From: Coxiellaceae bacterium
Lineage (GTDB): Bacteria > Pseudomonadota > Gammaproteobacteria > UBA9339
Length of the DNA: 5,494 nucleotides
Assembly: GCA_003142435.1 (NCBI GenBank)
Contig: PLMI01000028.1
Coordinates: 3,468-8,961 of the forward strand
Direction of reading: 5' to 3'
Within the stretch, counting starts at the first letter, position 1; each line of letters starts with the position of its first letter. Below, piece after piece: positions 1 through 5,033 of the stretch. The notes under the pieces are model-generated. The model saw only the letters and a list, made by a program, of their open reading frames with translations. It was not told the DNA's origin and did not search any database. A program made the translations under genes and the position numbers.

Positions 1-355
1 CAATAAGTAAAATATTGCTTTTTCCTAATTCAACATCTGCAAAAATATCTTCTTTTTTGCCATGAGATGAAAGAAGGCGTTTATAATGATTATAAACAGC
101 AACGCTCAAAGCTTTTTTCGGATATTCCTGGCCAACAACATAATCATTGAGAAGTTTATGAATTTCCTCAGGGATTGGCAATTTCGCCTCATCCGAATCG
201 ATTTTTATTTCTGCTTGTGACTCCAATAAAATTTCATTGCACAAATCCACGCATTCTTCGCAAATATAAACTGAAGGCCCCGCAATTAATTTTTTTACTT
301 CGTCTCTGGTCTTACCACAAAATGAGCACCTAACTTCTTTTTCAATTTCTGACAT
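1..355 (-). CDS. clpX: ATP-dependent Clp protease ATP-binding subunit ClpX (N-terminal part, cut by window edge)
   Basis: ClpX is the cytosolic AAA+ unfoldase that recognises substrates, unfolds them with ATP and feeds them to the ClpP peptidase. The first 118 codons are visible. They contain the N-terminal C4 zinc-binding domain, with Cys10-x2-Cys13 and Cys32-x2-Cys35 and the family-typical stretch [20 protein letters not shown]. Next come the linker and the start of the AAA+ domain ([26 protein letters not shown]). The window ends at SNILLI, immediately before the expected Walker A loop, so the ATPase core is not visible. The ATG at 355 has only a weak purine stretch (AAAGAG) upstream, but the protein aligns with the family from residue 1. 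The gene directly upstream on this strand is not clpP, unlike the usual tig-clpP-clpX-lon order of gammaproteobacteria. Identification is certain; completeness of the gene cannot be judged. Confidence 0.96.
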   Translation of the reverse strand, partial: MSEIEKEVRCSFCGKTRDEVKKLIAGPSVYICEECVDLCNEILLESQAEIKIDSDEAKLPIPEEIHKLLNDYVVGQEYPKKALSVAVYNHYKRLLSSHGKKEDIFADVELGKSNILLI

Positions 356-405
356 TTGTTCACTCTTTTTTTATTAAATTTATCCGCCAAAAGATTATAA
401 AGATT

Positions 406-431
406 ATGGGGATTCCTTTTAGTTATTTCAA
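406..431 (-). promoter_or_regulatory. sigma32-type (heat-shock) promoter for clpX
   Basis: Reading the minus strand, TTGAAA (431-426) is followed by 14 bases and then CCCCATAAT (from 411). This matches the gammaproteobacterial RpoH consensus, CTTGAAA then 11-16 bases then CCCCATnT, including an intact CCCCAT. A start point near 397 would give a leader of about 40 bases before the clpX ATG. The same stretch can also be read as a sigma70 promoter (TTGAAA-N17-CATAAT), so the two may overlap. The match is seen in the sequence; heat-shock control is inferred from it and from the known regulation of clp genes. Confidence 0.6.
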
Positions 432-458
432 TGGAGTACAGTATATAACCAAGTTGAG

Positions 459-480
459 AAAATTAGCATAAAATAGCTAA
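459..480 (-). terminator. weak terminator-like hairpin after the 436-residue ORF
   Basis: On the minus strand TTAGC (480-476), an 8-base loop and GCTAA (467-463) are followed by TTTT. The hairpin lies about 40 bases downstream of the stop of the unknown gene and upstream of the clpX promoter, where a terminator would be expected. The stem is only five pairs, two of them G:C, so it could be chance in AT-rich DNA. Confidence 0.25.
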
Positions 481-519
481 CATATTGATTATACTAATAT
501 TTTTTATTACATGAATTTC

Positions 520-1830
520 TTAGATAGCATCAGTATGATGGCCTTTCGCACCACCTAAAACAACTGCACCTTCATCAACAGATGGTGCAGTAAGTTTAGT
601 TTCTTCATGTCGTTGTTCTCTGTGTACGAAAAAACCGCTACTATTTCTCCAATACGTCTGTAATGGAGTTTCATCCTCTCTTTTTCCAAAAACTGGCTCT
701 AATGCCTTTCCGGATAACCCACCAGTGCCCTTAGATAAAAGCTCAGGAGATTTTTCCTCTTCTTTCATCGGCGGTGTTTTTGCACTTTTCTCTTCTTCAC
801 CCTTCAGTACTTTTTTTCCTACCTCTTCTACAATTGGCGTCACTGCGCTTATGGCCTGCTCTGCCAAACTTTTAACTTCCTGTGCTTTTGTTATTCCAAC
901 GCCAACAGCACTTGCACCAGCTCCGGCAACTGGCGAGAAGAATTTAATACTACCAACTACCGCATCTTTCACTAGCAAAGCAAGTCCTTTCAGACCTCTT
1001 TTAACCTGGGAGCTCGTAATTGGAATATCATCTTCGCTTCTGCTACGCATTCTATTTTTGATAAACTTTAATGCACCTAAGCCAACCAAACAACTAGAAC
1101 CAATTGCTAAACCTGCAATACCAGATATAGCATAAACGAATGACGGAAGAACCAATTCCCAATTAAGTGCAAATCCTAAACCTGAAACAGCAGCTAGTCC
1201 AAAACCTGCAGTTGCGCCAATTTTCATTGGTGTTTTTATTTTCCCTAAAATTGTCGCATATTTTGGTTTATTAGTTGGCGTTCCTATCGTTTTCCATCTG
1301 TGATCATGGACTTCTAACACTGATGATCTCAATTTGTCTACAGCAATTAACCTGCTAGTTAACTGTTGCGCTAATTTCATCTTTTCAGGAGAACCTTCAG
1401 GAGAACCTTCATAAGTATAAGGGAGTTCTTTTAACTTTTTCTGAATTAACTTTTTAAGTGTAGTAAGAATGCCAATAGCTTTTACAGTATTCCATTTGCG
1501 GTCCGCAGGATTAGCATCCTTAATATCTCTGAGAATGAAATCTAAAGCTTCCTTTCGTTTTAGAGGCAGTTCATTTAGGAGGTCATTTAAAATTTTATCT
1601 TTCTTCAATATTTTTTCAATAACTTTCCGAGATAGCAGGAATTCATCATAATTTTTTTCCAGAGCAAATCCCATTAAGCTATATTGATCTTTTGCAGATT
1701 TCTTAGCCGCCTTTTCATAGTAATCTACATGTTTTTTTACAGCATCCCCTAGAGCATTTACAGCACCTGTTAAATCGAATATATCCTCATTTTCTGTTAC
1801 AACATCAGACTTGTTTATACTCGGTAACAT
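520..1830 (-). CDS. Unrecognised protein with lysine-rich helical N-terminus and central membrane hairpin; candidate secreted effector
   Basis: I do not recognise this 436-residue protein. Residues about 20-175 are rich in Lys, Glu and Leu and predicted helical, with likely coiled-coil stretches and a short GSPE-GSPE repeat near 142-149. Residues about 204-222 and 226-254 form two hydrophobic, Gly/Ala-rich segments separated by a very short turn: a membrane hairpin. A second weakly hydrophobic Gly/Ala/Val stretch lies near 285-312. The C-terminal third is polar, with two EEEKS motifs (345-349 and 357-361) and a charged tail ending HTDAI. There is no N-terminal signal peptide. The frame can be extended to a TTG at 1845, but that TTG overlaps a good Shine-Dalgarno placed for the ATG at 1830, so I chose the ATG. 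A soluble helical part plus an internal hydrophobic hairpin and an acidic tail is common among Legionella/Coxiella effectors that act on host membranes. This is only a resemblance of architecture. The ORF is surely coding; the function is unknown. Confidence 0.85.
   Translation of the reverse strand: MLPSINKSDVVTENEDIFDLTGAVNALGDAVKKHVDYYEKAAKKSAKDQYSLMGFALEKNYDEFLLSRKVIEKILKKDKILNDLLNELPLKRKEALDFILRDIKDANPADRKWNTVKAIGILTTLKKLIQKKLKELPYTYEGSPEGSPEKMKLAQQLTSRLIAVDKLRSSVLEVHDHRWKTIGTPTNKPKYATILGKIKTPMKIGATAGFGLAAVSGLGFALNWELVLPSFVYAISGIAGLAIGSSCLVGLGALKFIKNRMRSRSEDDIPITSSQVKRGLKGLALLVKDAVVGSIKFFSPVAGAGASAVGVGITKAQEVKSLAEQAISAVTPIVEEVGKKVLKGEEEKSAKTPPMKEEEKSPELLSKGTGGLSGKALEPVFGKREDETPLQTYWRNSSGFFVHREQRHEETKLTAPSVDEGAVVLGGAKGHHTDAI
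1384..1410. repeat. 12-base in-frame tandem repeat (2.25 copies)
   Basis: TTCAGGAGAACC occurs twice back to back and is followed by a third TTC. In the minus-strand protein it encodes two perfect Gly-Ser-Pro-Glu units. Because the unit is a multiple of three, gain or loss keeps the frame. The identical copies suggest a recent slippage event in a linker between helical segments. Confidence 0.85.
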
Positions 1831-1838
1831 AAAAATAT

Positions 1839-1844
1839 TCCTCA
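1839..1844 (-). promoter_or_regulatory. ribosome binding site that decides the start of the 436-residue ORF
   Basis: On the minus strand TGAGGA lies with GAGG nine bases before the ATG at 1830. It overlaps the alternative TTG start at 1845, which itself has no site upstream. This supports initiation at the ATG and a 436-residue product rather than 441. Confidence 0.65.
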
Positions 1845-1845
1845 A

Positions 1846-2045
1846 TCAGCTTAATGCTCATTGTGTCAATGATAAAATAAAGCAAATAAATTCGTTAGCT
1901 TACCAATATAAATATTAACACAAAAAATCATATATTACATTTAATGGCTTCCTAAAGACATTTTGCCAACAACACGCAAGCAAATCGTAAATGCTATGGC
2001 GGATTTCGCCATGAAGTTTCATTAATCAATAATTTTAAAAATCTT
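1846..2045. other. divergent intergenic region, no gene seen
   Basis: This lies between the starts of the minus-strand unknown gene and the plus-strand lgt remnant and hydrolase. I find no convincing ORF or RNA gene. No promoter for the minus-strand gene stands out: a TTGACA at 1859-1854 on the minus strand has no good -10 at the right spacing. A patch at about 1966-2016 is clearly richer in GC than its surroundings and contains a near-perfect palindrome. Confidence 0.5.
1996..2012. repeat. short near-perfect palindrome / hairpin
   Basis: ATGGCG and CGCCAT pair around the five-base loop GATTT. Inside the loop a G:T and an A:T pair could extend the stem in RNA. No T-run follows on either strand, so it is not a terminator. 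It could be a protein-binding palindrome or the end of a dispersed repeat; the window contains no second copy. Confidence 0.45.
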
Positions 2046-2146
2046 CTTAACAAACTCCTGTATTTATATATAATGTAAAAAATATGCTGATATATCCAAA
2101 TATTAATCCTATCGCAATTCAAATTAGCCTTAAAATTTATTGGTAT
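2046..2146 (+). repeat. direct repeat copy 1: diverged lgt promoter and first 22 codons
   Basis: This stretch aligns with 3352-3455. The first 38 bases (promoter to ATG) match at 31 positions. The following coding part matches at 47 of 63 positions with one 3-base gap. Of the 16 base differences in the coding part, 13 are silent in lgt. Similarity stops abruptly after the Tyr codon at 2144-2146. The two copies bracket the hydrolase gene. Confidence 0.92.
2047..2074 (+). promoter_or_regulatory. captured lgt-type promoter, probably driving the hydrolase gene
   Basis: A -35 TTAACA (2047-2052), a 16-base spacer and a perfect -10 TATAAT (2069-2074) form a strong sigma70 promoter. The elements and spacing equal those in front of the intact lgt. 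A start point near 2081 leaves only about three bases before the remnant's ATG at 2084. Confidence 0.75.
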
Positions 2147-2155
2147 TTAGATTAG
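2084..2155 (+). pseudogene. truncated lgt 5' remnant (23-codon leader ORF)
   Basis: ATG at 2084 opens a 23-codon frame. Its first 21 residues correspond to residues 1-22 of the intact Lgt encoded 1.3 kb downstream: 18 identical, three substitutions (His to Tyr, Val to Ile, Gly to Ser) and one missing Pro. It then diverges to Leu-Asp and stops with TAG at 2153-2155. The stop lies five bases before the GTG of the hydrolase gene, so the remnant may now serve as a leader ORF that couples translation to the downstream gene. Whether it is translated is unknown. It cannot encode an active Lgt. Confidence 0.8.
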
Positions 2156-2160
2156 CCCCA

Positions 2161-3339
2161 GTGAAACAAAATAAATTACAATTAATTTATTATTTACTGA
2201 GAGAAGGTTTTTTTATATTATTTATTTTTATTTTTTGCATTCAAGTTTTTGCATCTAATCAAAATTCATCTTTAAATTTACCTCAAGAAATAGGTCAAAT
2301 GATAATGATAGGTTTCAACGGTAATAGTATCCATGAAGGTGACCCGATTTTTAAGGACATTATGGCAGAGCGTATTGGAGGAGTAGTTTTATTTGACTAC
2401 AACTACCTCAATAAAAAGTTCGACAATAATATAAAAGATCCACAACAGTTGGCGAAATTAACGCAACAAATTCAAAATTACAATAAACAAAGTGCAACTA
2501 TAAATCACACTGATTTTTTACCATTATTGATAGGCATTGATTATGAAGGCGGTGAACGTGGAACCAGGCTACAACCGCGTCATGGTTTTCCAGAAACTTA
2601 TAATGCACAATATCTAGGATCACATCCAATTGAGGTGACCAAAAAACAAGCCGCAATAATGACAGCCATTTTAAAAAATTCTGGGATAAATTTAACTTTT
2701 GGTCCTGATGTGGATTTGAACACTAATCCAAATAATCCAGTAATTGGCAGATTAGGAAGAAGTTTTTCATCTAACCCAAACGAAGTTGTAAAATATGCAA
2801 AAGCTTTTACTAATACTTATCATGCACAACAAATTTTATGCGCTTACAAACACTTTCCTGGCCATGGCAGTTCAACAGAAGATAGTCATCTTGGATTTGT
2901 TGACATAACCAAGACTTGGAACCCAATAGAACTTGCCCCTTATATAAATCTTCTTAATAGTGAAAATAGTTGTAATTTTGTAATGGTTGGGCATATCATT
3001 AATCACAATCTCGACGAAAACGATTATCCCGCTACACTTTCTTACAAAATCATTCACGATCTTCTTCGTAAACAACTAAAATTTAGCGGTATTGTTATAA
3101 CTGATGATTTACAAATGGGTGCCATTATAAAAACGTATGGACTTAAAACGACAGTAAGAGACACAATACTCGCTGGAGCTGATATTTTATTATTTGCAAA
3201 CCAGTTGGATTACGACCCTGAAATAGCAAAGAAAACAATAAATATAGTTATGGAAATGATTGCAGATGGGACTATCACGCGCACACGCATTGATGAATCA
3301 TACAACAGAATCATGGCTATAAAACAAAACATTCATTAG
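2161..3339 (+). CDS. secreted glycoside hydrolase family 3 protein (beta-N-acetylhexosaminidase, NagZ-like)
   Basis: Members of this family release terminal beta-linked N-acetylglucosamine, typically from peptidoglycan fragments or chitin oligomers. With the GTG at 2161 the product has 392 residues. A basic N-region and a long hydrophobic core (about 17-31) end in VFA-SNQ, a plausible signal peptidase I site after Ala31. Export separates it from the cytosolic NagZ of enteric bacteria. The barrel carries DYEGGERGTRL, the hallmark KHFPGHGSSTEDSHLG (230-245) with the Asp241-His243 acid/base dyad, and VITDDLQMGA with the probable nucleophile Asp315. Length suits a single-domain enzyme. No ATG or Shine-Dalgarno precedes it. 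A TTG at 2140 is an alternative start but overlaps the lgt remnant. The gene sits between two lgt leader copies, so it looks inserted, and is probably transcribed from the first of them. Exact substrate is not settled by sequence. Confidence 0.9.
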   Translation: MKQNKLQLIYYLLREGFFILFIFIFCIQVFASNQNSSLNLPQEIGQMIMIGFNGNSIHEGDPIFKDIMAERIGGVVLFDYNYLNKKFDNNIKDPQQLAKLTQQIQNYNKQSATINHTDFLPLLIGIDYEGGERGTRLQPRHGFPETYNAQYLGSHPIEVTKKQAAIMTAILKNSGINLTFGPDVDLNTNPNNPVIGRLGRSFSSNPNEVVKYAKAFTNTYHAQQILCAYKHFPGHGSSTEDSHLGFVDITKTWNPIELAPYINLLNSENSCNFVMVGHIINHNLDENDYPATLSYKIIHDLLRKQLKFSGIVITDDLQMGAIIKTYGLKTTVRDTILAGADILLFANQLDYDPEIAKKTINIVMEMIADGTITRTRIDESYNRIMAIKQNIH

Positions 3340-3351
3340 TTACTAATACCG

Positions 3352-3455
3352 CTTAACAAAATATTGTATTTATATATAATACAAAAATCATGTTAATTCA
3401 TCCAAACATCAATCCCATTGCAGTCCAAATCGGTCCACTAAAAATCTATTGGTAC
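3352..3455 (+). repeat. direct repeat copy 2: lgt promoter and first 22 codons
   Basis: This is the partner of 2046-2146 and is the copy attached to the intact lgt. It covers the 38 bases before the ATG and codons 1-22, ending at the Tyr codon that corresponds to an essential Tyr of E. coli Lgt. Beyond it the sequences share nothing. Confidence 0.92.
3353..3380 (+). promoter_or_regulatory. lgt promoter, giving a leaderless or near-leaderless mRNA
   Basis: TTAACA (3353-3358), 16 bases, TATAAT (3375-3380). Only nine bases separate the -10 from the lgt ATG at 3390, so transcription should start within about three bases of the start codon. No Shine-Dalgarno is present there, which fits leaderless initiation. 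Read-through from the hydrolase gene, 50 bases upstream, is also possible. Confidence 0.75.
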
Positions 3456-4178
3456 GGAATAATGTATGTCATAGGATTTGCAATCGCCTGGATTCTTGCC
3501 AATTATAGAGCCAAGCATGCCGCAAATTCACTCACGGCACATCAAATTAGTGATCTTATTTTCTATGCTGCAATTGGTGTAATATTAGGAGGCAGATTAG
3601 GATATATTTTATTTTATGACTTCTCAGATTTAATCAACAATCCAACTTTTATTTATAAAGTTTGGGAAGGCGGCATGGCATTTCATGGCGGTGTAATAGG
3701 CGTAATTATCGCTATGTATTTCTTTGCCAAAAAAAACAAAAAAAGTTTTTTACAAGTCGCTGATTTTGTTTGTCCTTTGATACCAATCGGACTAATGCTT
3801 GGCAGGATTGGCAATTTTATCAATGGCGAACTTTGGGGCAGAATAACAACTGTACCATGGGGCATGATTTTTCCGGCAACCGGGATCTTACCAAGACATC
3901 CATCACAAATATATGAAGCACTTCTCGAAGGTCTTTTGTTATTTATATTTTTGTGGATTTATTCAGAAAAACCAAGAAAACCTGGAAATGTATCTGCCTG
4001 GTTTTTAATAGGCTATGGCATCGCCAGAATTATTTGTGAATTCTTCCGCGAACCAGATGTACAAATTGGATTTATTGGCCATTGGTTTACCGAGGGACAA
4101 TTGCTGTCGTTTCCGATGATTCTGCTCGGTATTTACCTTCTAATGAAAAAAACTGATAAAAATGCTATTATGAACTAA
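3390..4178 (+). CDS. lgt: phosphatidylglycerol--prolipoprotein diacylglyceryl transferase
   Basis: Lgt is an inner-membrane enzyme that moves diacylglycerol from phosphatidylglycerol onto the lipobox cysteine of prelipoproteins, the first step of lipoprotein maturation. The 262-residue product has about seven hydrophobic segments. It carries the family motifs: WYGIMY with Tyr22, GGMAFHGGVIG with His99, and the signature GRIGNFINGELWG (138-150) with Arg139, Asn142 and Glu147, then LPRHPSQIYEALLEG and the C-terminal RIICEFFREPD. These match residues known to matter in E. coli Lgt (Tyr26, His103, Arg143, Asn146, Glu151). The protein is about 30 residues shorter than E. coli Lgt, mostly from a shorter loop between the signature and LPRHPSQ. 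The ATG start is fixed by family alignment. The gene has its own promoter, and a second, truncated copy of its 5' end lies upstream of the hydrolase gene. Confidence 0.97.
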   Translation: MLIHPNINPIAVQIGPLKIYWYGIMYVIGFAIAWILANYRAKHAANSLTAHQISDLIFYAAIGVILGGRLGYILFYDFSDLINNPTFIYKVWEGGMAFHGGVIGVIIAMYFFAKKNKKSFLQVADFVCPLIPIGLMLGRIGNFINGELWGRITTVPWGMIFPATGILPRHPSQIYEALLEGLLLFIFLWIYSEKPRKPGNVSAWFLIGYGIARIICEFFREPDVQIGFIGHWFTEGQLLSFPMILLGIYLLMKKTDKNAIMN

Positions 4179-4214
4179 TGTATTTTGGATTATAAAACTT
4201 AAGGAGAAATATAT

Positions 4215-4664
4215 ATGGCTACAACCTCAACTTTCAAAAAAGAACTAATAACTATGCTCAATGAAGCTTTAAAACTTGAGCACGCTGCAAGAATCCAATA
4301 TTTATCTCATGCAGAAACAATAAAAGGCATAAATGCCGAACCTATAATCGCCCGCCTTAAAGAAATTGCCAGCGATGAAAAAAATCATGAAGATAAATTT
4401 CGTAAAATGTTATCTTTTCTTGATGGCGTACCAACTATGGATCTTGCTAAAACCCATGAAGCAAAAGGAATCGAGCCAATTCTAAAAATCAATTTAAAAA
4501 CTGAAAAGGAAGCTATCGATTTCTACGAACAAATATATCAAAAAATTTGTGCTCACAAAGGAGAGTTGCAATATCTTTATGAAACTTTAGAACATGAATT
4601 GCGTCATGTGATTTTAGATGAACAAGAACATGTTCAAGAATTAGAAGTTCTTCTGGGCGAGTAA
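4215..4664 (+). CDS. bacterioferritin-like di-iron ferritin-fold protein
   Basis: The 149-residue product looks like a four-helix ferritin-fold protein of bacterioferritin length. Candidate di-iron ligands occur in the right order: Glu22 (LEHAARIQYLSHA), Glu55 and His58 (DEKNHEDK, an ExxH pair), Glu97 on the third helix, then Glu136 and His139 (DEQEHVQELE, a second ExxH pair). In E. coli bacterioferritin the haem-binding Met follows the first Glu of the ExxH; here that position is Lys56, so haem binding in the standard way is not expected. The family oxidises Fe(II) and stores iron or protects against peroxide. The start is supported by AAGGAG (4201-4206) eight bases before the ATG, the best ribosome site in the window. 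The gene follows lgt by 36 bases and may be co-transcribed with it. A TATAAA at 4191-4196 is a possible own -10, without a good -35. A rubrerythrin-like or other ferritin-like role is possible; there is no rubredoxin domain. Confidence 0.85.
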   Translation: MATTSTFKKELITMLNEALKLEHAARIQYLSHAETIKGINAEPIIARLKEIASDEKNHEDKFRKMLSFLDGVPTMDLAKTHEAKGIEPILKINLKTEKEAIDFYEQIYQKICAHKGELQYLYETLEHELRHVILDEQEHVQELEVLLGE

Positions 4665-4811
4665 AAATAAAATGGTTGTCATCTTCGAGTGATTTTGTCG
4701 ACGTAAGCAATAATTAATAATAGACTGATTTTTTTGCTTTAAACACATGGGACATTTTACTCACAATTGAGCAACCGGAATTGTTTACAAATCTAGCTCT
4801 AAAGTTCGTTC

Positions 4812-4845
4812 AAAAACATGGCTAAATAACACGCAGCCATTTTTT
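4812..4845 (+). terminator. possible rho-independent terminator after the ferritin-like gene
   Basis: ATGGCT (4818-4823) and AGCCAT (4835-4840) pair around an 11-base loop and are followed by TTTTT. An A-run on the left arm can pair with the T-run past one mismatch, so it may act in both directions. It lies about 150 bases after the stop and has a short stem and a large loop, so it is only moderately convincing. Confidence 0.4.
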
Positions 4846-4986
4846 ATTAAACTCTAATTTATCAAAAACATATCTTAACGGTAAAATACAACTTTTACAC
4901 AGTTATATTTTTGCCATCACCCTCTATAACCCTTTGTTATTTATATCATTTTCAAACGCCAAAATCGGAAAAATTTTTATTTAAAA

Positions 4987-5003
4987 TTTAAGAATTTCTT
5001 AAG
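4987..5003 (+). promoter_or_regulatory. PmrA-type tandem box
   Basis: TTTAAG (4987-4992), five bases, CTTAAG (4998-5003): two direct half-sites 11 bases apart, matching the YTTAAG-N5-YTTAAG arrangement known for PmrA/BasR. The Legionella/Coxiella PmrA sites are similar, with TTAAT half-sites. The second half-site ends 10 bases before the -10 and replaces a -35 element, as in promoters activated by OmpR/PhoB-family regulators. The same bases also form a perfect 7-1-7 palindrome (4988-5002), so a dimeric repressor is the competing reading. Confidence 0.55.
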
Positions 5004-5010
5004 ATTGGGG

Positions 5011-5019
5011 TGCTATTAT
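5011..5019 (+). promoter_or_regulatory. extended -10 promoter element of the right-edge gene
   Basis: TGC-TATTAT fits the extended -10 pattern TGn-TATAAT with one mismatch. No recognisable -35 hexamer lies at 16-18 bases, where the tandem box sits instead, which suggests dependence on an activator. Transcription would start near 5026, leaving about eight bases before the ATG. Confidence 0.6.
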
Positions 5020-5033
5020 ATTTAGATAAATAT

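Larger units (their letters stand above)
4665..5033. other. intergenic region, no gene seen
   Basis: I see no convincing ORF or RNA gene. The stretch holds a terminator-like hairpin at 4812-4845. Its last 60 bases hold A/T tracts (about 4968-4986), a tandem TTAAG box and an extended -10 that together form the control region of the next gene. Confidence 0.55.

Noticed and set aside
433..455. LexA-like box near TACAGTATATAACC upstream of clpX
   Set aside because: The second half-site is missing; CTGT-N8-ACAG is not formed on either strand.
725..1135. 136-codon plus-strand ORF opposite the unknown minus-strand gene
   Set aside because: It is a Ser/Phe/Pro-rich shadow of the minus-strand gene, which has a ribosome site and plausible domains. 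The same applies to the shorter frame at 1469-1651.
1900..1925. PmrA-type box upstream of the minus-strand unknown gene (minus-strand gTTAATATT)
   Set aside because: There is a single half-site only. No second TTAAT/TTAAG occurs 11 bases away and no -10 lies at the right distance.
2021..2052. Series of TTAA motifs before the hydrolase gene as a regulator box
   Set aside because: Their spacing is 13 and 12 bases, not 11, and the flanking bases do not match; ordinary in AT-rich DNA.
2224..2260. Possible lipoprotein signal in the hydrolase (Cys26 in the hydrophobic core), tempting because lgt is adjacent
   Set aside because: The residues before Cys26 are Phe-Ile-Phe, not a lipobox. VFA-SNQ five residues later is a normal signal peptidase I site.
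2872..3075. Minus-strand ORF inside the hydrolase gene, with similar ones at 3683-3865 and 4513-4710
   Set aside because: They lie antisense to genes with clear family motifs, have no ribosome site and show no recognisable protein features.
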